From positions 62,001 to 126,000 of the forward strand of contig CANMLU010000005.1 in the NCBI GenBank assembly GCA_947498815.1: DNA of 64,000 nt, given 5' to 3'. The stretch is from an uncultured Aquimarina sp. (GTDB lineage Bacteria; Bacteroidota; Bacteroidia; Flavobacteriales; Flavobacteriaceae). The notes beneath the pieces were generated by a model that was given only the letters and a program-made list of their open reading frames with translations, was not told the origin of the DNA and ran no database searches. Position numbers and translations under genes: made by a program. Below, in pieces: positions 37,201 through 45,016 of the stretch (position 1 is the stretch's first letter; every line of letters begins with the position of its first letter).

Positions 37201-37527
37201 TTGCCTTGGATGTTTAGAAAGTTTAAGGTTGGAACTTTAATTGGAAAAAGAACCTGGGGAGGCCTGGTAGGTGTACTAGGTTTTCCGGAATTTATCGATG
37301 GTGCCAGTGTTACCGCTCCAAATGTTGCTATTTGGACAGAAGACGGATTTATTGTAGAAAATGTTGGGGTTGCTCCCGATATCGAAGTAGAGCAACTACC
37401 TTCAGAAGTTATAAAAGGAAACGATCCGCAACTGGAAAAAGCTATTGAAGTAGTTATGAAGGAATTGAAAAACAACCCTCCAAAAGAACGAGTACGCCCA
37501 CCATATCCAAAGCGTTCTCGAAATTAA
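34240..37527 (+). CDS. Secreted tricorn-like S41 protease with TolB-type propellers
   Basis: A 1095-residue protease with a signal peptide (MKNFSLTLVKFLFIFFFVPLCAKA). Two TolB/PD40-type beta-propellers cover about residues 30-690; repeats of SPDGK and WSPDGK are frequent. Near residues 549-583 an acidic/lysine-rich low-complexity insert interrupts them. After the helical C1 region (about 700-760) comes a PDZ domain (ISEGDYLLAVNGKDLSS part), then the S41 core: DERFNGGGQIADYY and catalytic Ser near 984 in ETAGSGGDMLPWMF. It probably degrades peptides in the periplasm. Strong hairpin terminator downstream. Confidence 0.93.
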   Translation: MKNFSLTLVKFLFIFFFVPLCAKAIDPSDTRMLHQPAISESRIAFIYAEDLWVANQDGSQPKRLTIDKGVEANPVFSPDGQHIAFNAEYDGNSDIFIIPATGGIPKRLTWHPGRDNVLGFSPDGKSVLFNSQRTVHTNRYSRLYEVSITGDYPVELEIPNAWHATYSPDGNHMAYTPIRERFQQWKNYRGGTTANIWLYSFQDKSIIKIPQPNGGSNDVQPMWKDDSIFFLSDRNGEFNLFSYSKSSKEINQLTQFDDFPITNASLGKNKIIFEQAGYLHLYDISQKSTTKLQIGIATDLLELRERYVNGKRHIRSADISPTGKRAVFDYRGEIVTVPEDKGDPRNLTLSPGSHEKYPAWSPDGKYIAYFSDASGEYELYIKSQDSKGEIKKIKLSGTGFYAYTNWSPDGKKITFSDNGRNLYILDIASKKVTKIDSDEYYFPGAFRNLFGDWSSDSNWITYSKIIDSNFEQVFLYSIKDSKSYPISDGLSNATAPVFDPEGKYIYFFASTDAGPVVNWFDQSNQDMSLTNSIYLVTLQKSTLSPFAKESDEEEGKKDDNTKNDNEDKKSKGKDKDKKETTKPLQIDLIGIQNRIIDLPVKAGNYYGLGSGEGDKILYISFNPNDSEAPSMLHQYDLKKRKDETIMELDNYMISSDGKKMLYNKDNKWGITDIGKKPENGKGVLKTDKIQVKINPIQEWENIFNEAWRINRDYFYDPGMHGSNWDAMKKKYSQFLPHLSSRSDLNRLIRWMCSELSVGHHRLQGRGERLSTPKRIPGGLLGADYKIANGRYQFEKIYGGLNWNPNLRSPLMEPGIEVSEGDYLLAVNGKDLSSTENIYGFFENTADKIVELTVGPNPNYDNSRTIKVTPLSSEYSLRNRDWVEGNLKKVHEATNGQVAYVYVPNTARAGHEYFKRYFFPQANKKAIIIDERFNGGGQIADYYINLLLNPYQSHWNFRYGKDLKTPSASIQGPKVMLIDETAGSGGDMLPWMFRKFKVGTLIGKRTWGGLVGVLGFPEFIDGASVTAPNVAIWTEDGFIVENVGVAPDIEVEQLPSEVIKGNDPQLEKAIEVVMKELKNNPPKERVRPPYPKRSRN

Positions 37528-37540
37528 AATCATAAACAAA

Positions 37541-37570
37541 TAAACGCCCGATTTGCTAATCGGGCGTTTA
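37541..37570. terminator. Bidirectional hairpin terminator
   Basis: TAAACGCCCGATT (37541-37553) and AATCGGGCGTTTA (37558-37570) form a perfect 13-bp stem with a TGCT loop between the convergent tricorn-like and DUF985 genes. It directly abuts the DUF985 stop codon. Confidence 0.85.
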
Positions 37571-38077
37571 TTATATTCTCGTAAATTGAGTAATTACATC
37601 CTTATAATCAGGATACGCAGCAATTAAATCTTCTCTTTTTGCTAATTCGAAATCATTAAAATCAAAACCAGGGGATACTGTACACCCAACCAAAGAATAA
37701 CTAGAATCATCTTTAACACTCGAAGCAAACCAGCAACCTGCCGGCACTAACAATTGAGGTTGTTCTCCTTTTTCAAAATTGGTTCCTACAGTATATTTGG
37801 TATATAGTCCATTTGGATCTATAACATGTACATATAAAGAAGACCCTGTATAAAAATGCCATATTTCGTCTTGTTTTATTCTATGAAATGCGGAAAAATT
37901 ATTTGATGTTAGCAAAAAATAGATCGCCGTACAATAATTGCGCGCTCCAGAAAATTCATGACCTAGAGTTTCTTTAGGAATTACTCCTCCACTCCTATAG
38001 GTTTCTTTATAAAAACCTCCTTCGGGATGAGGAAGCAGATCCAACTTATTTACTATTTTTTCTATTTTAACATCCAT
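37571..38077 (-). CDS. Cupin domain protein (DUF985)
   Basis: A 168-residue single-domain cupin. Family features are LDLLPHPEGGFYKETYRSGG, then TAIYFLLTSNNFSAFHRIK with its cupin metal-type His, DEIWHFYTGSSLYVHVIDPNG and the late LVPAGCWFASSVKDDSSYSLVGCTVSPGFDFNDFELA. DUF985 cupins have been described as sugar- or amino-acid-metabolism related without a firm reaction, so no function is assigned. The gene is downstream of sucC on the same strand, but a terminator separates them. Confidence 0.88.
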   Translation of the reverse strand: MDVKIEKIVNKLDLLPHPEGGFYKETYRSGGVIPKETLGHEFSGARNYCTAIYFLLTSNNFSAFHRIKQDEIWHFYTGSSLYVHVIDPNGLYTKYTVGTNFEKGEQPQLLVPAGCWFASSVKDDSSYSLVGCTVSPGFDFNDFELAKREDLIAAYPDYKDVITQFTRI

Positions 38078-38100
38078 TACATTAATTTGACGATTAACAA

Positions 38101-38128
38101 AAAAAGCGATCTTAAAAGATCGCTTTTT
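38101..38128 (-). terminator. Terminator of sucC
   Basis: AAAAAGCGATCT (38101-38112) and AGATCGCTTTTT (38117-38128) form a perfect stem with a TAAA loop, and the minus strand ends in a T-run. It lies 24 bases beyond the sucC stop. Confidence 0.85.
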
Positions 38129-38151
38129 GATATATAAAGAATAGTAATGTA

Positions 38152-39345
38152 TTAAGCCAAAACTGCCTGAACTTTGTCTGCAGCTTCCTGGAATTGTACA
38201 GCACTCTGCACATCTAATCCACTATTATCTATTAGTTCTTTTGCGATATCTGCGTTAGTCCCTTGTAAACGAACAATAATAGGCACTTTAATTGCGTCTC
38301 CCATGTTTTTGTATGCATCTACAACTCCTTGAGCTACACGATCACAACGAACAATACCTCCAAAGATATTAATCAATATTGCTTTTACGTTATCATCTTT
38401 TAAGATAATTCTAAATGCTTCTTCCACACGTTTCGCATCTGCAGTACCTCCAACATCTAGGAAGTTAGCAGGTTCTCCTCCGGCTTGTTTAATCAAATCC
38501 ATAGTAGCCATAGCTAGACCCGCTCCATTAACCATACATCCTACATTACCATCAAGATCCACATAGTTAAGCCCAACTTCATTTGCTTCAACCTCTATAG
38601 GGTTCTCCTCTCGGATATCTCTCATATCCACATAATTCTTATGACGGTATAAAGCATTATCATCGATAGTTACTTTGGCATCTACAGCCATTATTTTATC
38701 ATCACTAGTTTTTAGAACCGGGTTGATCTCAAATAATGATGCATCAGACTTAACGTAAGCAGTATATAATGCCATTACAAATTTTGTCATCTCTTTAAAA
38801 GCACCTCCACTTAACCCAAGATTAAATGCTACACGACGTGCTTGAAAAGGTAACAACCCAACAGATGGATCAACCTCTTCTGTAAAAATCAAATGCGGAG
38901 TTTCTTCTGCAACAGTTTCAATATCCATACCACCCTCTGTAGAATACATAATCATATTACGACCACTGGTACGATTTAACAATACAGACATATAAAATTC
39001 GTCTGGTTCACTATCTCCAGGATAATAAACATCTTCTGCTACTAAAACTTGGTGAACTTTTTTACCCTCTGCTGAAGTTTGAGGAGTGATTAAGTTCATT
39101 CCTATGATCTGACCAGCGATCTCTTCTACTTCCTTAAGGTTTTTGGCCAGTTTTACACCACCACCTTTACCTCTTCCACCTGCGTGTACTTGGGCTTTAA
39201 TTACATGCCATCCAGTTCCGGTTTCGGCTGTAAGTTGTTTTGCTGCTGCTACAGCTTCATTTGCATTTTGCGCAACAATACCGCGTTGAATACGCACGCC
39301 AAAGCTGTTTAATATCTCTTTACCCTGATATTCGTGTAAGTTCAT
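38152..39345 (-). CDS. sucC: Succinate-CoA ligase (ADP-forming) subunit beta
   Basis: Beta subunit of the TCA-cycle enzyme that forms succinate and ATP from succinyl-CoA. From the ATG at 39345 it is 397 residues, the normal SucC length, beginning [17 protein letters not shown]; the longer frame adds 12 residues absent from the family. The ATP-grasp fold is visible in [40 protein letters not shown] and [13 protein letters not shown], and the CoA-ligase part in [26 protein letters not shown] and [14 protein letters not shown]. Its partner sucD is not in the window. A good promoter lies upstream and a terminator downstream. Confidence 0.97.
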   Translation of the reverse strand: MNLHEYQGKEILNSFGVRIQRGIVAQNANEAVAAAKQLTAETGTGWHVIKAQVHAGGRGKGGGVKLAKNLKEVEEIAGQIIGMNLITPQTSAEGKKVHQVLVAEDVYYPGDSEPDEFYMSVLLNRTSGRNMIMYSTEGGMDIETVAEETPHLIFTEEVDPSVGLLPFQARRVAFNLGLSGGAFKEMTKFVMALYTAYVKSDASLFEINPVLKTSDDKIMAVDAKVTIDDNALYRHKNYVDMRDIREENPIEVEANEVGLNYVDLDGNVGCMVNGAGLAMATMDLIKQAGGEPANFLDVGGTADAKRVEEAFRIILKDDNVKAILINIFGGIVRCDRVAQGVVDAYKNMGDAIKVPIIVRLQGTNADIAKELIDNSGLDVQSAVQFQEAADKVQAVLA

Positions 39346-39378
39346 ACTATTATTTTTTTGCCTTTTTTCTAGGAGTCC

Positions 39379-39411
39379 CAAAAATATGAAAAGTGAAGTT
39401 ACTGTGCCAAT
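39379..39411 (-). promoter_or_regulatory. sucC promoter (-33 and -7 boxes)
   Basis: On the minus strand, TATTTTTG (39379-39386) is a full -7 match and ATTGG (39407-39411) supplies the -33 TTG, with about 21 bases between them, the spacing expected for the Bacteroidota sigma factor. The predicted leader before ATG 39345 is about 25-30 bases. Confidence 0.6.
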
Positions 39412-39498
39412 GTTTTACCCTAAAAAAGATTGAAGTTTATCAATACAAGAAATCCCCTAAATATATTTCAACAATTCATCCAAAATTGACACCAAATA

Positions 39499-40134
39499 TT
39501 ATAGTTCAAAATCCTCAAAATCCAAGGGATCAAAATTTTTGAAATGACCGTTCATTTGAATAACCTCTTTGGCTCTATTCATTTCTCTTACTACCGGAAT
39601 TGTAACTTTAAGATGCCCAATAAGGTATTGCAATCGTTCCAACTCACTTCGTAAGGTTAACAAATGATATTCTTGGTGTAAAGCAAGGCCAATCTTATGC
39701 GCAACTTGGTAACTAACAAAGGGAATATCAAATACTGGAGGACTATCAATAGTAAGCTCTACATATAGTATCGCAATATTCTTAAGCAATTCTTCTTGAA
39801 GGTCTTGTGCACTGCTATCATTATCTTCAAGATATTCTACCTTGGCCCCAGAATACAGTTTACCAGGAAATTGTTGATAAAAGTTTTTAATTCTAAAAAT
39901 CCTGGTCCCCACACATATGATATCGCTTTCTCCTTCTGGATATTCTTTGGCAACTTTTTGTAGCTTTACCTCGGTTCCGTATTCTAATTTTTTATCGATA
40001 TAGGTAGGTATTCCAAATGATATATCTTCTTCTTTGCAATCACTAATCAGTTGCTGATATCTTTTTTCAAAAATATGCAGTGGTAATTGCTCACCGGGAT
40101 AGACCACAAGTTGTAAAGGAAAAAGAGGTAACAT
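39499..40134 (-). CDS. LON peptidase substrate-binding (N-terminal) domain protein
   Basis: A 211-residue protein matching the Lon N-terminal domain only: LPLFPLQLVVYPGEQLPLHIFEKRYQQLI at the start, then ISFGIPTYI, VGTRIFRIKNFYQQFPGKLY and the C-terminal helical part with LERLQYLIGHLK. There is no ATPase or peptidase domain, so it is the stand-alone YcaN/cereblon-like type whose role is unclear. It is not a truncated Lon: the C-terminus (FKNFDPLDFEDFEL) ends normally for the family. It is divergent from lysA. Confidence 0.88.
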   Translation of the reverse strand: MLPLFPLQLVVYPGEQLPLHIFEKRYQQLISDCKEEDISFGIPTYIDKKLEYGTEVKLQKVAKEYPEGESDIICVGTRIFRIKNFYQQFPGKLYSGAKVEYLEDNDSSAQDLQEELLKNIAILYVELTIDSPPVFDIPFVSYQVAHKIGLALHQEYHLLTLRSELERLQYLIGHLKVTIPVVREMNRAKEVIQMNGHFKNFDPLDFEDFEL

Positions 40135-40272
40135 AATTTTTTAATAAATGTACTAATTAACCCTCTGGATCTCCCTTAAACACAAGTTAAAAAACTCAAA
40201 ATCTATCGTTATAGTAGATTTTTTCTTCGTGAGACATTAATATATCTAATTTTATTGATAATTTCGTAAGCT

Positions 40273-40280
40273 TAAATTTG
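40273..40280 (+). promoter_or_regulatory. -7 promoter box of lysA
   Basis: TAAATTTG matches TAnnTTTG exactly and ends seven bases before the ATG at 40288, so little or no leader is expected. TTTTATTG near 40250-40257 is a weak -33 candidate, somewhat close to the -7 box. Confidence 0.5.
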
Positions 40281-40287
40281 TGACACG

Positions 40288-41520
40288 ATGGAAAATGAAA
40301 ATTTATTAGCAGTAGCAAGAGAGTTTGAGAGTCCAGTTTATGTATACGACTCTGCAAAGATTACATCACAGTACAATCGCCTTTTTGACGCTTTCAAGAA
40401 AGTCAAACGGGTAAAACTTAATTATGCCGTAAAAGCATTATCCAACCTTGCTATCTTAAAACTAGTAAATTCTTTAGGAGCAGGATTGGATACGGTATCC
40501 GTACAAGAGGTAAGACTTGGACTGTTGGCAGGTGTAAAACCTCAAGATATTATTTTTACACCCAACGGTGTTTCATTAGAAGAAATAGAAGAAGTTTCGG
40601 CTCTCGGGGTACAGATTAATATTGACAACCTTTCTATTCTTGAGCAATTTGGCACAAAACACCCAAATACTCCTGTTTGTATTCGTATCAACCCACATGT
40701 ATTAGCTGGAGGAAATAGTAAAATTTCGGTAGGACATATTGACAGTAAATTTGGTATTTCTATTCACCAAATACCACATATTCTAAGAATCGTAGAAAAT
40801 ACGGGGATGAATATCAACGGTATTCATATGCATACCGGAAGTGATATTCTTGATATTGAAGTCTTTTTATACGCCAGTGAAATACTATTCGAAACTGCCC
40901 GGAATTTTAAAAATCTTGATTTTATAGATTTTGGAAGTGGCTTTAAAGTACCCTACAAACCCGGAGATATTGAAACTAATATTGAAGAGTTTGGTGAAAA
41001 ACTAACCAAGCGTTTTAATGCCTTTTGTAAAGAATATGGTAAAGAACTTACCCTTGGATTCGAACCAGGTAAATTTTTGGTCAGTGAAGCGGGATATTTT
41101 CTTGCCAAAGTAAATGTTGTAAAGCAAACCACATCGACAGTTTTTGCTGGAATTGATAGTGGCTTGAATCACCTTATAAGACCTATGTTTTATGGTTCAC
41201 ACCATGAAATTGTAAATGTATCTAACCCAGAGGGAAGAGAACGGTTTTATTCGGTTGTTGGGTATATCTGCGAGACAGATACATTTGCCACCAACAGAAG
41301 GATTGCAGAAATTACTGAAGGAGATATCATCGCTTTCAAAAATGCAGGTGCGTATTGCTTCTCTATGGCAAGTAACTATAACTCGAGGTTTAGACCTGCA
41401 GAAGTGTTATGGCATGAAGGAAAGGCTCATTTGATTAGGGAACGTGAAACATTTGATGATCTTACAAAAAACCAAGTAAATGTTGATATATTTTCGAAGG
41501 CAACCGAATCGGTATCTTAA
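40288..41520 (+). CDS. lysA: Diaminopimelate decarboxylase
   Basis: PLP enzyme that decarboxylates meso-diaminopimelate to lysine, the last step of lysine synthesis. The 410-residue length is normal. The PLP lysine is K49 in LNYAVKALSNLAIL. Other family landmarks are HMHTGSDI, the glycine-rich phosphate loop IDFGSGFKVPYKPG, the FEPGKFLVSEAG segment, and ICETDTFATNR with the Cys that reaches the active site from the partner subunit. It is transcribed alone from a promoter close to its start and ends at a strong bidirectional terminator. Confidence 0.95.
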   Translation: MENENLLAVAREFESPVYVYDSAKITSQYNRLFDAFKKVKRVKLNYAVKALSNLAILKLVNSLGAGLDTVSVQEVRLGLLAGVKPQDIIFTPNGVSLEEIEEVSALGVQINIDNLSILEQFGTKHPNTPVCIRINPHVLAGGNSKISVGHIDSKFGISIHQIPHILRIVENTGMNINGIHMHTGSDILDIEVFLYASEILFETARNFKNLDFIDFGSGFKVPYKPGDIETNIEEFGEKLTKRFNAFCKEYGKELTLGFEPGKFLVSEAGYFLAKVNVVKQTTSTVFAGIDSGLNHLIRPMFYGSHHEIVNVSNPEGRERFYSVVGYICETDTFATNRRIAEITEGDIIAFKNAGAYCFSMASNYNSRFRPAEVLWHEGKAHLIRERETFDDLTKNQVNVDIFSKATESVS

Positions 41521-41540
41521 AATAGCAACACTATATTTTA

Positions 41541-41580
41541 AAAAAGAAAGCGTTGGATTTTCATCCAACGCTTTCTTTTT
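41541..41580. terminator. Strong bidirectional terminator between lysA and the amidohydrolase gene
   Basis: The arms at 41541-41558 and 41563-41580 are perfect 18-bp reverse complements (core GAAAGCGTTGGAT with ATCCAACGCTTTC) around a TTTC loop. The outer ends are A5 and T5, which suits termination of both convergent genes. Confidence 0.92.
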
Positions 41581-41582
41581 CT

Positions 41583-43148
41583 CTATTTCTTAATTCCTGG
41601 TTGCAAAATCTTAAAATTTTCTTTTTTCTTAGCTTCATCTACCATTCTTTTTACATCCATAAGCAAAGCTTTGGCGTCATAAACAATCCCATCTTTGATC
41701 GTATACTTAACCCCTCCTTTTCGTACCACCTCATTATCATCGGTCAATCGTATTGCACCTGTACCATACAACACCTTTAAGTTTTTTAATGGGTTTTCGT
41801 CTACAACAACAAAATCCGCATATTTACCAACCTCAACTGATCCTATTTTATCTGAAAAGCCTAATGCCTCTGCTCCATTTAAGGTAGCCGATCTTATGAC
41901 TTCCAAGGGATGAAACCCAGCCTCTCTTAGCAATTCTAACTCCCTCACATACGCAAAACCATATAATTGAAATATAAACCCAGAATCAGAACCAACAGTA
42001 ACACGACCTCCTTTATTCTTATATTCATTAATAAAAGTCATCCACAAACGATAATTCTCTTTCCATGCGACTTCTTGTTCGGTTCCCCAATCATGCCAGT
42101 ATGAGCCATGAGAGATTTTACTAGGCTGATAAAAACGCCACAGTGATGGCAATGTATACAACTCATGCCATTCTGCCCTTCTGGCTCTTTGCAAATCTCT
42201 ACTAGCTTCATATATATTAAATGTGGGATCCAAAGTAAAATCTAGCTCCAATAACTCATTCATCACTTTATTCCAATGATCAGAATATGGTTTTGCTGCT
42301 TGTTTCCATAATCGTCCAGCCTCTTCGAATCTATGCTGTTCATTTTGGTAGTTATAATCCAGAGGATAATGTTGTACTGTTCTGTTATCGAACAGAGCTT
42401 CTGGCAATCCATACCAGTGCTCCATAGTGGTTAACCCCGCTCTAGCTGAATGTAAAACATTCCATCTTGCAACATCGGTCTGTGCATGATGACAAGCAGA
42501 ACGCAATCCTATTTTTTTATTTTCATCTAGAGCTGCGTTCATAATTTCTGGTGCTGCACCAAAAAACTTTATTCCATCTGCTCCTTTTTTTGCATTTTCT
42601 CTTACCCAGTTTCTCGCCATTTCGGGAGTACTAATAGGATCTTTACTCCCTTGACCAAAACCAGTATATGCAAAAATACGTGGCGCTATAATCTCATTTT
42701 TCTTACTAGATTCTTTCAATTTCAACGTCCAATCAATTCCTCTTCCACTAGGTTCTCTAACTGTTGTGACACCATGTGCCATCCATAACTTAAAAACATA
42801 ATCTGAATCAGCTCCCTGCGCAACACCACCGATATGCCCATGCATATCTACAAACCCGGGCAAAACATACATTCCTTCGGCATTAATTTCTTTACCTCCT
42901 TGTTTTATCGCTGGTCGTTTTGATGGATCGATACTCACTCCTGGATAACCGACCACCACGACATCTTTAATTATATTTTTTTCAACAACAATATCTACTG
43001 GCCCACGAGGTGGTGCTCCGTTACCATTAATTAAAATAGCTCCTCTAATAATCAATTGAGAAAAAGGTCCTTCGCTAAATTCTTGAGAAGAAGACTGTAA
43101 GCCGATAAAAAAAATAAAACTCCAGAGTACATATGTTTTTATTTTCAT
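41583..43148 (-). CDS. Secreted amidohydrolase family protein
   Basis: A 521-residue enzyme with a signal peptide (MKIKTYVLWSFIFFIGLQSSSQ). The metal-dependent amidohydrolase fold is visible in LPGFVDMHGHIGG (HxH pair), GVTTVREPSG, ADGIKFFGAAPE (a Lys near the carbamate position), the second His pair in CHHAQTD and TMEHWYG, and the catalytic Asp in RVTVGSDSGF. The outer beta-sandwich domain begins GAILINGNGAPPRGPVDIVVE and ends KYADFVVVDENPLKNL. Relatives are imidazolonepropionase- or prolidase-like; substrate unknown. It would act in the periplasm or outside the cell. It converges with lysA. Confidence 0.9.
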   Translation of the reverse strand: MKIKTYVLWSFIFFIGLQSSSQEFSEGPFSQLIIRGAILINGNGAPPRGPVDIVVEKNIIKDVVVVGYPGVSIDPSKRPAIKQGGKEINAEGMYVLPGFVDMHGHIGGVAQGADSDYVFKLWMAHGVTTVREPSGRGIDWTLKLKESSKKNEIIAPRIFAYTGFGQGSKDPISTPEMARNWVRENAKKGADGIKFFGAAPEIMNAALDENKKIGLRSACHHAQTDVARWNVLHSARAGLTTMEHWYGLPEALFDNRTVQHYPLDYNYQNEQHRFEEAGRLWKQAAKPYSDHWNKVMNELLELDFTLDPTFNIYEASRDLQRARRAEWHELYTLPSLWRFYQPSKISHGSYWHDWGTEQEVAWKENYRLWMTFINEYKNKGGRVTVGSDSGFIFQLYGFAYVRELELLREAGFHPLEVIRSATLNGAEALGFSDKIGSVEVGKYADFVVVDENPLKNLKVLYGTGAIRLTDDNEVVRKGGVKYTIKDGIVYDAKALLMDVKRMVDEAKKKENFKILQPGIKK

Positions 43149-43340
43149 TTTTAAGAATTAAGATGAGTATTGTGCTTTGTTTTTAAACTATTAAACTTAC
43201 AGAATTCAATATAAAACCAAATGCTTACTATGAAGAATTTAACTAATCTTAATAAAACAACGCTGTAAAACAATGAGTTAACTAATTTTAAGATCATTTT
43301 TCCTTACTTTTAAGGGAACAACTTATCAAATTACAACATC

Positions 43341-43853
43341 ATGGGACAATTAGAGTGGAACTCATTTACCAAAAAGATATACATTCACACTTCTCTTGAA
43401 AAATTGTATCATTTATGGAGTACTACTGAAGGTATTACTTCTTGGTTTTTAAGACATGCCGAATACAAAAATCCAGAAGGGCAAATCAGAAAACCTTCAG
43501 AGCAAATTCAAAAAGGTGATACATATACGTGGCAATGGCATAACTGGGATGGAAAAGAAGAGGGAAGTATACTTAAAGCCAATGGAAAAGATTACTTAGA
43601 AATATCATTCGGGTCTTCAAAGGTTTCTGTGCAACTTGAAGAGAAAAACAACCTAGTTATCGTTACGCTTACTCAATTTGATATTCCTGTTGATGAAGAA
43701 AGTAAGCTAAAAATTCATTATGGTTGTAGCAATGGATGGACGTTTTGGCTTGCCAACTTAAAGGCTTATATCGAACATAATATTTTATTAAATGAAACAG
43801 AAATTAACTTAAAAGATAATAAGCTTGCCGGGTATCAATTTGTAAATATGTAG
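43341..43853 (+). CDS. SRPBCC (AHSA1/START-like) domain protein
   Basis: A 170-residue protein of the Bet v1-like SRPBCC fold. It opens FTKKIYIHTSLEKLYHLWSTTEGITSWFLRHAEY, typical of the AHA1-domain/START-like subfamily, continues with TYTWQWHNWDGKEEGSIL, and has the long C-terminal helix WTFWLANLKAYIEHNI. The fold binds hydrophobic ligands in an internal cavity; no specific ligand can be named. It is a single gene whose stop is one base from the stop of the convergent DUF3820 gene. Confidence 0.88.
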   Translation: MGQLEWNSFTKKIYIHTSLEKLYHLWSTTEGITSWFLRHAEYKNPEGQIRKPSEQIQKGDTYTWQWHNWDGKEEGSILKANGKDYLEISFGSSKVSVQLEEKNNLVIVTLTQFDIPVDEESKLKIHYGCSNGWTFWLANLKAYIEHNILLNETEINLKDNKLAGYQFVNM

Positions 43854-43854
43854 A

Positions 43855-44079
43855 TTATAATTTTCGGATATTTCTTATAAGATATTCCAACCCGTTTAGT
43901 TTAAGTTCATAAACTGTTTGTAATTGTTGCCCAAGCAATCCTTTGGGAAACCCTTTATTATGATACCAAACAATATAATATTCTGGCAAATCGATAAGAT
44001 ATCTGTCTTTGTATTTACCAAAAGGCATTTTGGTATGAGAAAGTTTTATTAAGAAGTCTTTTTGAAGTTGAGAGTTCAT
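43855..44079 (-). CDS. DUF3820 family protein
   Basis: A 74-residue protein matching DUF3820 (putative quorum-sensing-regulated/exonuclease-associated small domain): MPFGKYKDRYLIDLPEYYIVWYHNKGFPKG, followed by LGQQLQTVYELKLNGLEYLI. The compact PFGKYK and LPEYYIVWY motifs are highly characteristic. The same domain is found attached to some DnaQ-like exonucleases, but the function of the free form is not known. It lies 19 bases downstream of the DUF922 gene on the same strand and is probably cotranscribed with it. Confidence 0.88.
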   Translation of the reverse strand: MNSQLQKDFLIKLSHTKMPFGKYKDRYLIDLPEYYIVWYHNKGFPKGLLGQQLQTVYELKLNGLEYLIRNIRKL

Positions 44080-44098
44080 GACCCCAATACTAGTAAAT

Positions 44099-44635
44099 CT
44101 ATTTGGTATAATCTCTATAATACCACATAAGAGTTTGTATTTTTTTCTCCCATTTCTTTTGGGCCACTAGATTTTTAGAATGACTTGTTTCTTCATCATA
44201 ACGCTCTTGCATATTAATCCTCATTCGTTCAACCAGTTTATACATTTTATTGAGATCTCTTCGAATATTTTCTCCAGGACCATATTCTTTTAATCTCTTT
44301 CTCATTATTCTGGCATGTAGTTCTGAAATATCAAAATGCAATTGTTCGTGTGACAGAAGATTATCTGACATTTGCCCTCGTTTCACCCAAGAAAGTGATG
44401 GATAACAAAAGCTATCAACTTGATAATTTAACTCTATATCTCCTTTGTCTTTGCCGTAAGACCACTGATACGTTATCCCTGTATTTACACTAGCATCAAA
44501 ATTACTATTAGATTGCGGTCTCCCTCTGAAGTCTGACCACTCTAAGTCACTTCTTTCTGTGTAAGAGAACTTTCCGACATAACCATTATTATTGGAAAAA
44601 ACTAGAAATAAAATAATAGTAAAGTACTTACCCAT
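44099..44635 (-). CDS. DUF922-type zinc-protease-like secreted protein
   Basis: A 178-residue protein from the ATG at 44635, where MGKYFTIILFLVFSNNN gives a short signal-like helix; the frame is open seven codons further. Family features are ERSDLEWSDFRGRP, the DASVNTGITYQWSYG strand pair and MSDNLLSHEQLHFDISELHARIM. HEQLHFDISE looks like a degenerate HExxH zinc site, as in the DUF922 putative metalloproteases. Location is probably periplasmic or outer surface. The DUF3820 gene follows it. Confidence 0.85.
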   Translation of the reverse strand: MGKYFTIILFLVFSNNNGYVGKFSYTERSDLEWSDFRGRPQSNSNFDASVNTGITYQWSYGKDKGDIELNYQVDSFCYPSLSWVKRGQMSDNLLSHEQLHFDISELHARIMRKRLKEYGPGENIRRDLNKMYKLVERMRINMQERYDEETSHSKNLVAQKKWEKKIQTLMWYYRDYTK

Positions 44636-44656
44636 AATTGTAACAATTATGCCCAA

Positions 44657-45016
44657 CCAAAAGTTATATTTTTCCTTTATTTTAGAATGGTAGGTATAAC
44701 AATATGGGGCTAGATACTGCTAATGCATTCTAAAACATTTATCTTTTTGATCCTAAATATACATGTATTTTTTATTTTTACAAATAAATTATAGAACCTA
44801 TTGAGGATTTTTTTCACATATTCACTCAATAATCTTATATAATCAATTATGATGCCACGTATATAGTTTTCTTAAATAACTCACAAAAGAAAACATAACT
44901 AAAACATTATCAAAGATATACAAAATTCTCTTTTTATTCTATTGAAAACAGAATTTTCTTAATAGAATCTTAAAATTTGCTTAATTATTACTTGTAAACT
45001 TTATTACAATCTAGAA
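44657..45016. other. AT-rich spacer upstream of DUF922
   Basis: About 360 bases between the start of the DUF922 gene and the stop of the LysM-PBP gene, both on the minus strand. It is strongly AT-rich with no ORF, hairpin or repeat I can support; the DUF922 promoter must lie near its left end. Confidence 0.5.
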
